A DNA stretch of 64,000 nt, taken from the NCBI GenBank assembly GCA_004297625.1, contig SCTY01000028.1, forward strand, positions 72,848-136,847, in the 5' to 3' direction. A program made the position numbers and the translations under genes. This document shows positions 25,001 to 35,316 of this stretch, one piece after another. The stretch is from Betaproteobacteria bacterium. Its GTDB lineage: Bacteria > Pseudomonadota > Gammaproteobacteria > Burkholderiales > SG8-39. Positions within the stretch are counted from its first letter, which is position 1, and every line of letters begins with the position of its first letter. The notes beneath the pieces were generated by a model. It did not search any database. It saw only the letters and a program-made list of their open reading frames with translations, and was not told the DNA's origin.

Positions 25001-28000
25001 CGGTTCATCCCCGCGCGTGCGGGGAACACCGCCCGCAGCGCAACCTGCGGAACCCCAAGGTCGGTTCATCCCCGCGCGTGCGGGGAACACAAAACCTGTG
25101 GCCCTTCCACCAGATCGGATACCGGTTCATCCCCGCGCGTGCGGGGAACACTCTTCTCCGGGCCAGCGCACCGGATGCGGAACCGGTTCATCCCCGCGCG
25201 TGCGGGGAACACTCAGAATAGCCGAGCTTCCGGGCGAATGCCGCCGGTTCATCCCCGCGCGTGCGGGGAACACCTCTCCCATCGTGAAGCGGCCACTCTC
25301 GACCACGGTTCATCCCCGCGCGTGCGGGGAACACTGCGTGGCGTGGATACCGCCCTTGAATCGGTGCGGTTCATCCCCGCGCGTGCGGGGAACACGCGGC
25401 CCCTTTTTTTGCCCATGGCGTTAGTGGCGGTTCATCCCCGCGCGTGCGGGGAACACAAGGCGACCATCTCCAACGAACAGGGCCGAGTCGGTTCATCCCC
25501 GCGCGTGCGGGGAACACGGAGCGATTCCGACCGCCCCGGCTTCCAGCGTCGGTTCATCCCCGCGCGTGCGGGGAACACGACCAAGGGGACAACTCTCCAC
25601 CTACCAGATCCGGTTCATCCCCGCGCGTGCGGGGAACACTGGCGCACTGCATCCGCCCGGGTAATAGGGTGCGGTTCATCCCCGCGCGTGCGGGGAACAC
25701 CTGGCATCCTCCGACCAAACGACGGGTAGGATCGGTTCATCCCCGCGCGTGCGGGGAACACCTGCTTCTTCGGCTTGGCTCATGCCGCTGAATACGGTTC
25801 ATCCCCGCGCGTGCGGGGAACACCTGATCGACCATCGTGTTCCGATCCACCACGGCGGTTCATCCCCGCGCGTGCGGGGAACACGGCCGCACAGTCGATG
25901 CCGAAATCAAACCATCCGGTTCATCCCCGCGCGTGCGGGGAACACGTTGTCGATGCGCGCGGTGATCATTCGTCTCCCGGTTCATCCCCGCGCGTGCGGG
26001 GAACACGGGTCGTATTTCAACCGGCTAACCGTAAACGTCGGTTCATCCCCGCGCGTGCGGGGAACACTACCTCGACCTTGACCCGACGAAGGACGGCGCC
26101 GGTTCATCCCCGCGCGTGCGGGGAACACTAGGCGGTGATGGTGCTCGTCTCGTTGAGCGCCGGTTCATCCCCGCGCGTGCGGGGAACACTTTTCGAAGGA
26201 CCTGCCCGGCAACGCCGGAATCACGGTTCATCCCCGCGCGTGCGGGGAACACTGATTGCAAGGCGCGCAGCCGAAGCGGCTATGCGGTTCATCCCCGCGC
26301 GTGCGGGGAACACCCAATGGAGCCCACTCTCGTAGGCGCTGGAGTGCGGTTCATCCCCGCGCGTGCGGGGAACACATAGACGAACGCCTGCATGAATGGG
26401 CTGATTTCGGTTCATCCCCGCGCGTGCGGGGAACACATCGCCGATACCGCCACGCTCATCCGAGATTACGGTTCATCCCCGCGCGTGCGGGGAACACCTA
26501 TGCGCGGGAGCCTGGATTCTACGGCGCGACGGTTCATCCCCGCGCGTGCGGGGAACACTCTCGCCTCAGTCCTAGATGCCATCGGAGGTTCGGTTCATCC
26601 CCGCGCGTGCGTGGAACACTTGCACAGCATGAAGGTGACGCCGTTTTCTGACGGTTCATCCCCGCGCGTGCGGGGAACACAGAAAACGAGGCCTTTGAAG
26701 GCTTCCCAAAGACGGTTCATCCCCGCGCGTGCGGGGAACACAGCTTGGCCAGCTCGAGCACGCGCCGCAGCGCCGGTTCATCCCCGCGCGTGCGGGGAAC
26801 ACGTCCTGGGCGCTGGTTGATCCACGCGCGAAGGGCGGTTCATCCCCGCGCGTGCGGGGAACACCATGTACTGATCGCCGATCTCCAGCTCGTAGGCGGT
26901 TCATCCCCGCGCGTGCGGGGAACACGAGTCAGTACCCGTGCTGCCGGCTCCATCGATCGGTTCATCCCCGCGCGTGCGGGGAACACCTGCTGCGCGTGAT
27001 CACCGCTTGGGAGTATTGCGGTTCATCCCCGCGCGTGCGGGGAACACGGATTGGACGAAGGTTTCAGCTAACCCGAATGCGGTTCATCCCCGCGCGTGCG
27101 GGGAACACGCACTTATCCGCGACAAGACCGTAAAGCTGTCCGGTTCATCCCCGCGCGTGCGGGGAACACCGATCACGGTGCCGGCAAGGACGTAGCTAAA
27201 GACGGTTCATCCCCGCGCGTGCGGGGAACACGAGCTTCGATTCGACCTTGGCGACTTTGGAACCGGTTCATCCCCGCGCGTGCGGGGAACACTCGATGAT
27301 CTTCCAGTCCTCACCCGTAAAGTTCGGTTCATCCCCGCGCGTGCGGGGAACACCTCTCGGCGGTTCCAGATAGCCTGTGGGGGCTCGGTTCATCCCCGCG
27401 CGTGCGGGGAACACCTTGGGGCAACTGACAAGGAACTGTCCGATTTCGGTTCATCCCCGCGCGTGCGGGGAACACAACGTGGAGCAGGCCAAGGCGTACT
27501 TCGATCTCGGTTCATCCCCGCGCGTGCGGGGAACACATCCTGAAACTCGGCCTCACTGTCCGCGACGCCGGTTCATCCCCGCGCGTGCGGGGAACACTCT
27601 TTGATGATCACTGGCAGGAAGCGCTGCCTCGGTTCATCCCCGCGCGTGCGGGGAACACGCGACCGCCATCCCAGTGTTGAAGATCGTCACCGGTTCATCC
27701 CCGCGCGTGCGGGGAACACGTCAAGCTCCGTGGGTAGGGGAACGGCCCTAGGCGGTTCATCCCCGCGCGTGCGGGGAACACTACTCCAGATATTCGCTCC
27801 CCGTGAGGGTGCGCGGTTCATCCCCGCGCGTGCGGGGAACACTGCTGGTACGTCGAAGGCTGGGCGTCCATCTTCGGTTCATCCCCGCGCGTGCGGGGAA
27901 CACGCTAGTCGTCGGCTGCCACGTCGATTCTTGTTCCGGTTCATCCCCGCGCGTGCGGGGAACACGGCTTCAAGCAGCTCGCCAAGAACCAGGCCGACGG

Positions 28001-30046
28001 TTCATCCCCGCGCGTGCGGGGAACACCTGTGGCGGGAAGCTGCATCTATCGCAGGCCGCGGTTCATCCCCGCGCGTGCGGGGAACACGCCGCCTCTAAGC
28101 CAGCCTGCGCCGCCGCATCCGGTTCATCCCCGCGCGTGCGGGGAACACGCATGGCGGCACAGCTAGTCGCGCTCGCGAACCGGTTCATCCCCGCGCGTGC
28201 GGGGAACACCCCTCACCAGTCGCCAGCCAAGTAGGATCGACCGGTTCATCCCCGCGCGTGCGGGGAACACTTTCCAGAGGTCGTGTCGCCAGATCATCGG
28301 CACGGTTCATCCCCGCGCGTGCGGGGAACACAGATGTCGCGCCCGGCGTCGGGCAACAAACTTCGGTTCATCCCCGCGCGTGCGGGGAACACTTCTCGCG
28401 CAGCCACTTCCCGAGGTCTTCCACCGGTTCATCCCCGCGCGTGCGGGGAACACAGCCGGCCGCGCTCGAGAACGTCGGCCTTCAACGGTTCATCCCCGCG
28501 CGTGCGGGGAACACCTCTGCACCCACTGACCATCGCGGTATCTAAGCCTGGTTCATCCCCGCGCGTGCGGGGAACACCTACGGGCGCGAGAACTACAACG
28601 CCCTGATTACGGTTCATCCCCGCGCGTGCGGGGAACACCCTGAAAGCTCCCGATCCCATCCGTGAGGATGTCGGTTCATCCCCGCGCGTGCGGGGAACAC
28701 TCGAAGAACCGCTCGATGCGCCGCAGGTCGTCCGGTTCATCCCCGCGCGTGCGGGGAACACACGTCATTCCGTTTGGAATCCGAACACGGGAAGACGGTT
28801 CATCCCCGCGCGTGCGGGGAACACAGCTGGTGGGCGGTCGGCGCCGTGCAGGGGATCGGTTCATCCCCGCGCGTGCGGGGAACACATCCAGGACTGCCGG
28901 AAGCCGCGCTCGGCCTTCGGTTCATCCCCGCGCGTGCGGGGAACACCTGGCACCTCAGTAGGGCTAAGGGTTCGACTCCGGTTCATCCCCGCGCGTGCGG
29001 GGAACACCTCTTCCTCGCCGCCTCGGCCTCATCCATGAACGGTTCATCCCCGCGCGTGCGGGGAACACTTCAGCCCGAGCTCCGCAACCTGCACCCGCGC
29101 CGGTTCATCCCCGCGCGTGCGGGGAACACCTGGCAGTCGGCATCGTGCTCGGCGTGATGTTCGGTTCATCCCCGCGCGTGCGGGGAACACGAAGACCCGG
29201 TTGTCGCCGATCATCCACATCTTCGGTTCATCCCCGCGCGTGCGGGGAACACGCGTGCTCACGCTGGAGGACACGTCCTTTGCACGGTTCATCCCCGCGC
29301 GTGCGGGGAACACTCGGTGTTGTAGTTCTGCATCAGGCTCGAATACGGTTCATCCCCGCGCGTGCGGGGAACACTGTGCGACCGTCGATCCATTGCCATA
29401 CGAGACCGGTTCATCCCCGCGCGTGCGGGGAACACCGCAGACGTTGAACGAGATCCGGGGCTGGAATCGGTTCATCCCCGCGCGTGCGGGGAACACGCCA
29501 TTTTCGCCATCGGGGCTTGGTGGAGCGTCGGTTCATCCCCGCGCGTGCGGGGAACACCCTCGGACATTGCCACGCCGCGCTCCCGGTTACGGTTCATCCC
29601 CGCGCGTGCGGGGAACACTCTGCCGACGCCAAACTCCATAGCAATCTCTGCGGTTCATCCCCGCGCGTGCGGGGAACACGGATGAATGGCACGGGAAAGC
29701 AACTCCCGAGATGGTTCATCCCCGCGCGTGCGGGGAACACCGATGGAGATCAGGAGTAAGGGCGAGCATGAGGCGGTTCATCCCCGCGCGTGCGGGGAAC
29801 ACTTCGTTAGCGGCTTCAAGACTTTCGCCCAAAACGGTTCATCCCCGCGCGTGCGGGGAACACATCACTAAGGACCGTCGAGACGCGCTTGAGCTCGGTT
29901 CATCCCCGCGCGTGCGGGGAACACATACCAGTCATCAACACGATAAGAACTCTCATCGGTTCATCCCCGCGCGTGCGGGGAACACTCCTCCGATGGCTGG
30001 AAGAAAAGGTGAATATCCGGTTCATCCCCGCGCGTGCGGGGAACAC
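22071..30046 (-). CRISPR. Type I-E CRISPR array, 131 repeats and 130 spacers
   Basis: 29-bp repeats beginning CGGTTCATCCCC and ending GGGGAACAC on the plus strand, with the GC-rich I-E hairpin in the middle. Counting every repeat start gives 131 copies. Of 130 spacers, 116 are 32 nt, 11 are 33 nt and 3 are 34 nt (after the repeats at 26161, 28486 and 28733). The crRNA sense (GTGTTCCCC...GAACCG) is the minus strand, so the leader is at the right, next to cas2, and the oldest spacers are at 22.1 kb. Only one internal base change was seen (repeat 26591-26619, G to T at 26612); the distal terminal repeat is intact. The first plus-strand base is C in 127 repeats; exceptions are A at 22986 and 24757 and T at 28549 and 29712. 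Sequence before 22071 shows no further repeat. Confidence 0.98.
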
Positions 30047-30168
30047 ACTTCCTCCATCTCCCTGATATCAAAAAGCAAATCAGGGTCGGTGGATTCTACC
30101 GACGATTTCACGATGCGGTTGGATCAGTTCTCCGAACCTGATCATGCCGCTGTCAACGTCGCATTCAG
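30047..30168 (-). promoter_or_regulatory. CRISPR leader with inverted repeats
   Basis: Noticeably more AT-rich than the repeats and directly before the first repeat in the transcribed direction. Three inverted repeats are seen: CCCTGAT/ATCAGGG (30060-30066 and 30079-30085), GTCGGT/ACCGAC (30085-30090 and 30098-30103), and an imperfect stem GATCAGTTC/GAACCTGATC (30122-30143). In I-E systems the leader holds the promoter and an IHF-bending site used in spacer integration; no clear IHF consensus could be picked out by eye. Confidence 0.7.
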
Positions 30169-31366
<1,198 letters not shown>

Positions 31367-31386
31367 CAGTGTCGACGAGCCATGGA

Positions 31387-31878
31387 CTACTCGCCGGCGC
31401 GGCGGAGGGCCTCTCGAATAAGCTCCTCGGACAGCCGATGGCCGGATGTCCCGAGGTCCTCCAGAAACGGTTTCACCGCCGTAATCAAATTCCTCCGCCG
31501 GGCGATCAGTAGGACGCCCACCGTTCCGATAACCTTGAGATTGAGGGCCTCCGCCACGGAGCGGCCGAGTTTCTCGTCGATCAAGACGCCGTACCCGCGC
31601 TCGGCGGCAAAGGCGATCGCCACCGCCTCTCCTTCTCCCAGTTCCACATCGGGCGGCAAGCGCGTCAAGTCGGGAGGCGAATCCTCCACTACGAACAGCC
31701 CGGCGGCGTGCGCGGAAACGATCGCCCGGACATCGGGCAAGCCGGGATGAACCTGACTTTCCTCGAACACCGCACGAGGTACCACGATCCTTTCGAAAAC
31801 ACGGGCGAGAACTTCGATCCTGCGCAGCCGGCCGAACGCAATCAGCGGCCCCGCGTCCGCGACGACGATCTCAGCCAA
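31387..31878 (-). CDS. PIN-like toxin, DUF3368 family
   Basis: 163 aa. The opening VVADAGPLIAFGRLRRIEVL with its N-terminal aspartate, the middle LGEGEAVAIAFAAERG and LIDEKLGRSVAEALNL carry the conserved acidic residues of VapC-like PIN ribonucleases; DUF3368 is their usual name when paired with UPF0175 antitoxins. Predicted to cleave RNA when unrestrained. Its ATG at 31878 overlaps the antitoxin stop by 8 bases, the normal antitoxin-first arrangement. Lies inside the cas operon between cas6e and cas1, same strand. Target RNA unknown. Confidence 0.82.
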   Translation of the reverse strand: MAEIVVADAGPLIAFGRLRRIEVLARVFERIVVPRAVFEESQVHPGLPDVRAIVSAHAAGLFVVEDSPPDLTRLPPDVELGEGEAVAIAFAAERGYGVLIDEKLGRSVAEALNLKVIGTVGVLLIARRRNLITAVKPFLEDLGTSGHRLSEELIREALRRAGE

Positions 31879-32194
31879 ACGCGGCGAGTTCCCGCTCGAG
31901 CTCCTCGGCGGAATAGCGAATGACGGGAATCTGCAGCGCGCCGAGCCGGTCGATGAATTCGCTGATCGAAAGCCCCGCGATTCGCGCGCCCTTGCCGAGG
32001 CTCACGGCATCGCTCTCGTACAGCCGCACCGCGACGGCGACGTGTACATCCTCCCCGGCCAGGCGCGCGTCGTAAGGCACGGCGAGAAACAGCGGGCGAC
32101 CCGCCTTGGTGACCACCGCAACCTGGCCGTTCTCGGCACCCTCGATCAGTTTGCCTGGACTCCTGATGAGCTGTTCCACCGAAATCGCATCCAT
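31871..32194 (-). CDS. Antitoxin: Phd-like domain joined to UPF0175 domain
   Basis: 107 aa. Residues 1-40 (SVEQLIRSPGKLIEGAENGQ, then VAVVTKAGRPLFLAVPYD) look like a Phd/YefM DNA-binding antitoxin fold; residues about 50-107 (AVRLYESDAVSLGKGARIAG, LSISEFIDRLG, YSAEELERELAAFG) match UPF0175, the antitoxin that normally pairs with DUF3368 PIN toxins. ATG 32194 is chosen for its GGAGG site five bases upstream over earlier ATGs at 32215 and 32230. Expected to bind the toxin and repress its own promoter, which would lie in 32195-32252. Confidence 0.78.
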   Translation of the reverse strand: MDAISVEQLIRSPGKLIEGAENGQVAVVTKAGRPLFLAVPYDARLAGEDVHVAVAVRLYESDAVSLGKGARIAGLSISEFIDRLGALQIPVIRYSAEELERELAAFG

Positions 32195-32252
32195 GATGCC
32201 TCCACGGTTCGCCATGCCTGCAAAAACCATCGTAGCACGCAGCGAACTCGAA

Positions 32253-32318
32253 CTACAGTCGCCGCACCAGCATCAGGCCGCAGCCGAAGGCTTTGGCCGG
32301 GCCGATGCCCAGCTTTCC
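32253..32318 (-). pseudogene. Remnant of a second cas6e (C-terminal end only)
   Basis: Directly after the stop of the intact cas6e, in the same frame, 21 codons read GKLGIGPAKAFGCGLMLVRR plus a leucine and then TAG. GIGxAKxFGxGL is the glycine-rich RNA-binding loop that ends Cas6e proteins; the intact upstream gene has its own copy (SGIGHGKVMGLGLVSV). This is therefore the tail of a different cas6e, left behind when the present cas6e and the genes before it replaced the original. Its GC-rich codons match cas1-cas2, not the cas3-cas6e block. Confidence 0.75.
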
Positions 32319-32993
32319 TCATGCAATCGGCGCCACCGACACGAGCCCAAGGCCCATGACCTTACCGTGGCCAATGCCGCTTTGTAGCGCATCCCTGAAT
32401 TTGTCTGGTTCGGTAACCGTGAGAACGCCGTCGTACAGCACCGAATAAACCCGGATACCATTTCCAGTGTGCTGCTTCCCTCGGAGCATCTGCTCCTGAG
32501 AAATTCGTACATCGATACGCTCCTGCCGCGATGCTGAGAGATCGAAGGATGCCAGTTGCGGAAGCGAAAACCCGTGCCGCCCTCCTTTTCGCTCAATCCA
32601 TTTTTCTTGCTCGTCCAGCCGTAGCAATCCAAGACGCTTGCCATCGCGGGTCACGCAAGGGTTGGCGCGCAGTCTGAAACGAAAGCGCTGCCCGACCTTG
32701 AGTGAATCGAGCTTGAGCCGCTCCTTCAGATCGATCGCCGGATCAGCCTTCGCCAGCCATCCCTGCACACGGATACCCGCCCAGTCCGACATCGACCGGC
32801 TTTGCACAAGAATGCGCGAGTACCCGGTAGGATCAGTCTCCGGCTCAAGCCTCCACAAGACTTCACCTTCAGAGCATTTCTTGTTCGGCTCGCAGAAAGC
32901 CCGACACAGCGTGGAGTGAAGCTGATAGGGATCGGACAGGTCGCGTCGTGCCTCCCGGCGACGTGGATCAAGATGGATTCTATGCAGGAACAT
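32319..32993 (-). CDS. cas6e: CRISPR-associated Cas6e (crRNA endoribonuclease)
   Basis: 224 aa, full length. Starts FLHRIHLDPRRREARRDLSD and continues YQLHSTLCRAF, where the histidine matches the catalytic position of Cas6e; ends with the glycine-rich loop SGIGHGKVMGLGLVSVAPIA. It cuts the array transcript within each repeat and stays bound to the crRNA hairpin in Cascade. ATG 32993 overlaps cas5e by 14 bases and has GAGG six bases upstream. Intact, but belongs to the less GC-rich effector block that seems foreign to the cas1-cas2 half. Confidence 0.92.
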   Translation of the reverse strand: MFLHRIHLDPRRREARRDLSDPYQLHSTLCRAFCEPNKKCSEGEVLWRLEPETDPTGYSRILVQSRSMSDWAGIRVQGWLAKADPAIDLKERLKLDSLKVGQRFRFRLRANPCVTRDGKRLGLLRLDEQEKWIERKGGRHGFSLPQLASFDLSASRQERIDVRISQEQMLRGKQHTGNGIRVYSVLYDGVLTVTEPDKFRDALQSGIGHGKVMGLGLVSVAPIA

Positions 32994-33726
32994 GAGGCAC
33001 CTCATGAGGGAGGGGTATCCACTCCGAGCGTACGAACCGCGACCCAAAGCGCCGTTCGGCAAACGACGACAGCGGTTGGTCCATCTTGAGTACACCTGAT
33101 CCGTCCTCGGACTCGAAGGACGCCAAGAGCTTCTCGGGGAGATCTTCCCATTTCCGCTGTGAGGCGATCCATGGCCACAGTGCGAAGACGTCCCGCAACG
33201 GAGCGTCCTGTAAGCCGTTTTCAATCCAGATCGACTCGGAAGGCAGATAGGATTTGCGCCCCAAGGCCAGAGGCCAGACGGGATCGCGCAGGGCGGCGTG
33301 AGTTCGTTCCATCAAGGAGCGATCTTCACCTTCAAGCGCGACCAGAAATGCGGCATCCGCAAGGTAATGACGATACGACTGAACCCCTTCGCCGAGATGG
33401 TCACCTGAAGGGTATTTGCCGGTTGCAAGGATCATTCGGCTTCTAATCTGTACGTTCCCATCCGAATTCACTATTTCTTCGGTTCCTTGTCCAACCGTTT
33501 GATAGTCATATTTTGGGATTCCCGCCCGGTCGTGACGCACGCCCATGGACAGACGTGTAAGCGGCTCGAGATCGGTCCAGTTCTCCCGGTCGATTCCCAG
33601 AGCGGCGGCCAAGAGTCCGATAACACCGGACTTGCTTGGCTCCTTCCCGGTATCACGTTGGTCAAAGCGGCTGGTGGTTCCCCAGGATTGCATGGCCCCC
33701 GCCAGCCGAAGCAACAGGGTTGGCAT
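32980..33726 (-). CDS. cas5e: CRISPR-associated Cas5e (Cascade subunit CasD)
   Basis: 248 aa, normal size. Opening LLLRLAGAMQSWGTTSRFDQ with R-x-T/S-x-P/K pattern (DTGKEPSKSGVIGLLAAALG) is the Cas5e signature; MGVRHDRAGIPKYDYQTVG and WPLALGRKSYLPSESIW follow as usual. It caps the 5' handle of crRNA and contacts Cse1 in the Cascade complex. No frameshift or missing region seen. Begins three bases after the cas7e stop and overlaps cas6e. Confidence 0.93.
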   Translation of the reverse strand: MPTLLLRLAGAMQSWGTTSRFDQRDTGKEPSKSGVIGLLAAALGIDRENWTDLEPLTRLSMGVRHDRAGIPKYDYQTVGQGTEEIVNSDGNVQIRSRMILATGKYPSGDHLGEGVQSYRHYLADAAFLVALEGEDRSLMERTHAALRDPVWPLALGRKSYLPSESIWIENGLQDAPLRDVFALWPWIASQRKWEDLPEKLLASFESEDGSGVLKMDQPLSSFAERRFGSRFVRSEWIPLPHEVPHVPA

Positions 33727-33729
33727 GGG

Positions 33730-34888
33730 TCACTCCTTTACGGCCGTTACGCTCATGTCCAAAAGCTCCTTCAAGGAAGCGGCTGCTTTCCCGTATCCAT
33801 CGAGCTTGGCCTCGATCAGATTCAGAGCAAAGGTTTTCTCCTCACCGCCAAAGGCCGTCTGTAGAGACTTGGCTTTCCTTGCAAGCTCCTCTGCCGATTT
33901 TCTTGTCAGCGACTCTCCCTTTCTTGCGTACATTGCTGTCTCGAAGGCATTCGCCAAGCTGCGGGGAGCGGTATTGCGACGCACCGAAACGGACACGAAC
34001 TCCGGCGGGTTGTGTGCCGCGAAGGTATTCTGTTTTCCGGTGGGCTCGGCGACCACGAAGCCTTCAAGGAAGGCCCGCAGCCCCTTTTCAGCCAGTTCCG
34101 CATCGCCCTGAAGATTTTCCTTGAGCTTCTCCCAGTCCACCACGGCATATCGGTAGAAACAAGCCGAATTGAACTCCACCGTGCCCATCATGTCAGCACC
34201 GGCAGTGTCTTCGGGTTTGAGGTCATCCACGGCGGTGTAGAAATCGAATTCCCGTTCGACGGAATTGGTCGAAATGGCGTGGGCAACCTGGCAAGCCGCG
34301 TTCTGGTTCTTCTCAGGCATATCGGCCAGCATGCGCCCGAAGAGCGCCACATCCACGGCCTTGCCGCCATTGAAAATCAAATCGATGCGTTCTTTGACTT
34401 CCTTGGGCGCACCGCTGGCCGTCGCCTTTTTGCCCTTCTTTTTCCCCTTATCGTCGGAATCTTCTTTTATTGGAACAATCTGGTCCCAGTATTCATGTAT
34501 CGCTTCGGCCAAGTCTGCCACCTCCTTCCGTCCAAGAAAGAGCAGGTACTGAGTCTTGCCCCCTTCCGCCGCCTTGAGTTTGGCGTAAGACAAGGCAATT
34601 TCCGCCTTGGCCAAAGCCTCTGTCACGTCACGCTTCTTGCCATTGAGAAGTTCAGCAATGGCCTGAAACACCCGCTTGGTCCGTACTGCAAGTTCTGTGG
34701 GATCGAAAATCCCCTCTTTCATCTTCTGATCGAAATATTGCCGTATCGCCCGCTTGTCACACTGACTGGATATACGGGCGCGGCGGGTGCCGCCAAAAAA
34801 AGGCGTCCTTCGGAGCACCGGTGTCATCGCGGTTCAGATTCGACGGGGCAAAGTTCTGAAGGGCATGAATCTCGACGATCGTTTTCAT
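33730..34888 (-). CDS. cas7e: CRISPR-associated Cas7e (CasC), frameshifted near the N-terminus
   Basis: Cascade backbone protein. From ATG 34888 (ATGA overlap with cse2) the frame reads [20 protein letters not shown] then [10 protein letters not shown], the true Cas7e start, but then runs out of frame at the T7 run complementary to A34795-34801. With six T it would continue [20 protein letters not shown], exactly as in the family, through to the stop at 33730. The downstream part (about 350 codons) is open and typical; a lysine/glycine-rich loop [13 protein letters not shown] is inserted mid-protein. A truncated product could start at ATG 34827. Either a real one-base insertion, a slippage site or a homopolymer sequencing error. 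Confidence 0.85.
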
Positions 34889-35316
34889 TCGCTGGTCTCC
34901 TTATCGTTGTTACGTTCGGTGTCCGCTTCGTGATTCAGATTCCGGTAATAGTCGCGAGCCCAGGCGTTCTGAGTACGCTTCTGGTCGTCGTTCCAGTACA
35001 GAAGCCCCTTCAAGAGGGCGTCGAAATCGATCGCCTGTTCCTTTAGAAGGGCAATCATCTGGCGCAGGCGGTTTGGCAACTGGTCGGAATCGGCATCAAG
35101 CAATGTGACGAAGCGCTTTTCTGTACTGGAGGATTTCCGCCGATCATCCATACTCATCGTCCTCCGCTTTTCGCTGTCAAAGGCGGCGCATGCTTTTCCG
35201 ATGGGCATCGGCGCTTCATTCATGCCTTCCCGCCAGTGTGCGGCCCAGACGCCAGCCACCAGATAGAGCATCTTCCGCCGCCAGAGGTTGTCTTCATCCT
35301 TGACGAAGGGTTCCAC
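34885..35316 (-). CDS. cse2: Cse2 (CasB), 5'-truncated by deletion
   Basis: 143 aa from a GTG at 35316. [51 protein letters not shown] and WARDYYRNL are the conserved Cse2 segments. Cse2-like sequence continues upstream in the same frame ([20 protein letters not shown], 35370-35314) but without a start codon and then meets a stop at 35400, inside cse1. About 25-30 N-terminal residues of a normal Cse2 are missing. Cse2 dimers line the Cascade belly and stabilise the R-loop. Expression, if any, would depend on the internal GTG. Confidence 0.8.
   Translation of the reverse strand: MEPFVKDEDNLWRRKMLYLVAGVWAAHWREGMNEAPMPIGKACAAFDSEKRRTMSMDDRRKSSSTEKRFVTLLDADSDQLPNRLRQMIALLKEQAIDFDALLKGLLYWNDDQKRTQNAWARDYYRNLNHEADTERNNDKETSE

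Noticed and set aside
31387..32194. The two genes between cas6e and cas1 as novel cas genes
   Set aside because: The DUF3368/UPF0175 motifs and antitoxin-first overlap identify an ordinary toxin-antitoxin pair; only its location is notable.
34795..34801. Programmed ribosomal frameshift in cas7e
   Set aside because: Restoring frame needs a +1 shift or removal of one T, and no stimulatory hairpin or rare codon context stands out; mutation or sequencing error is simpler.
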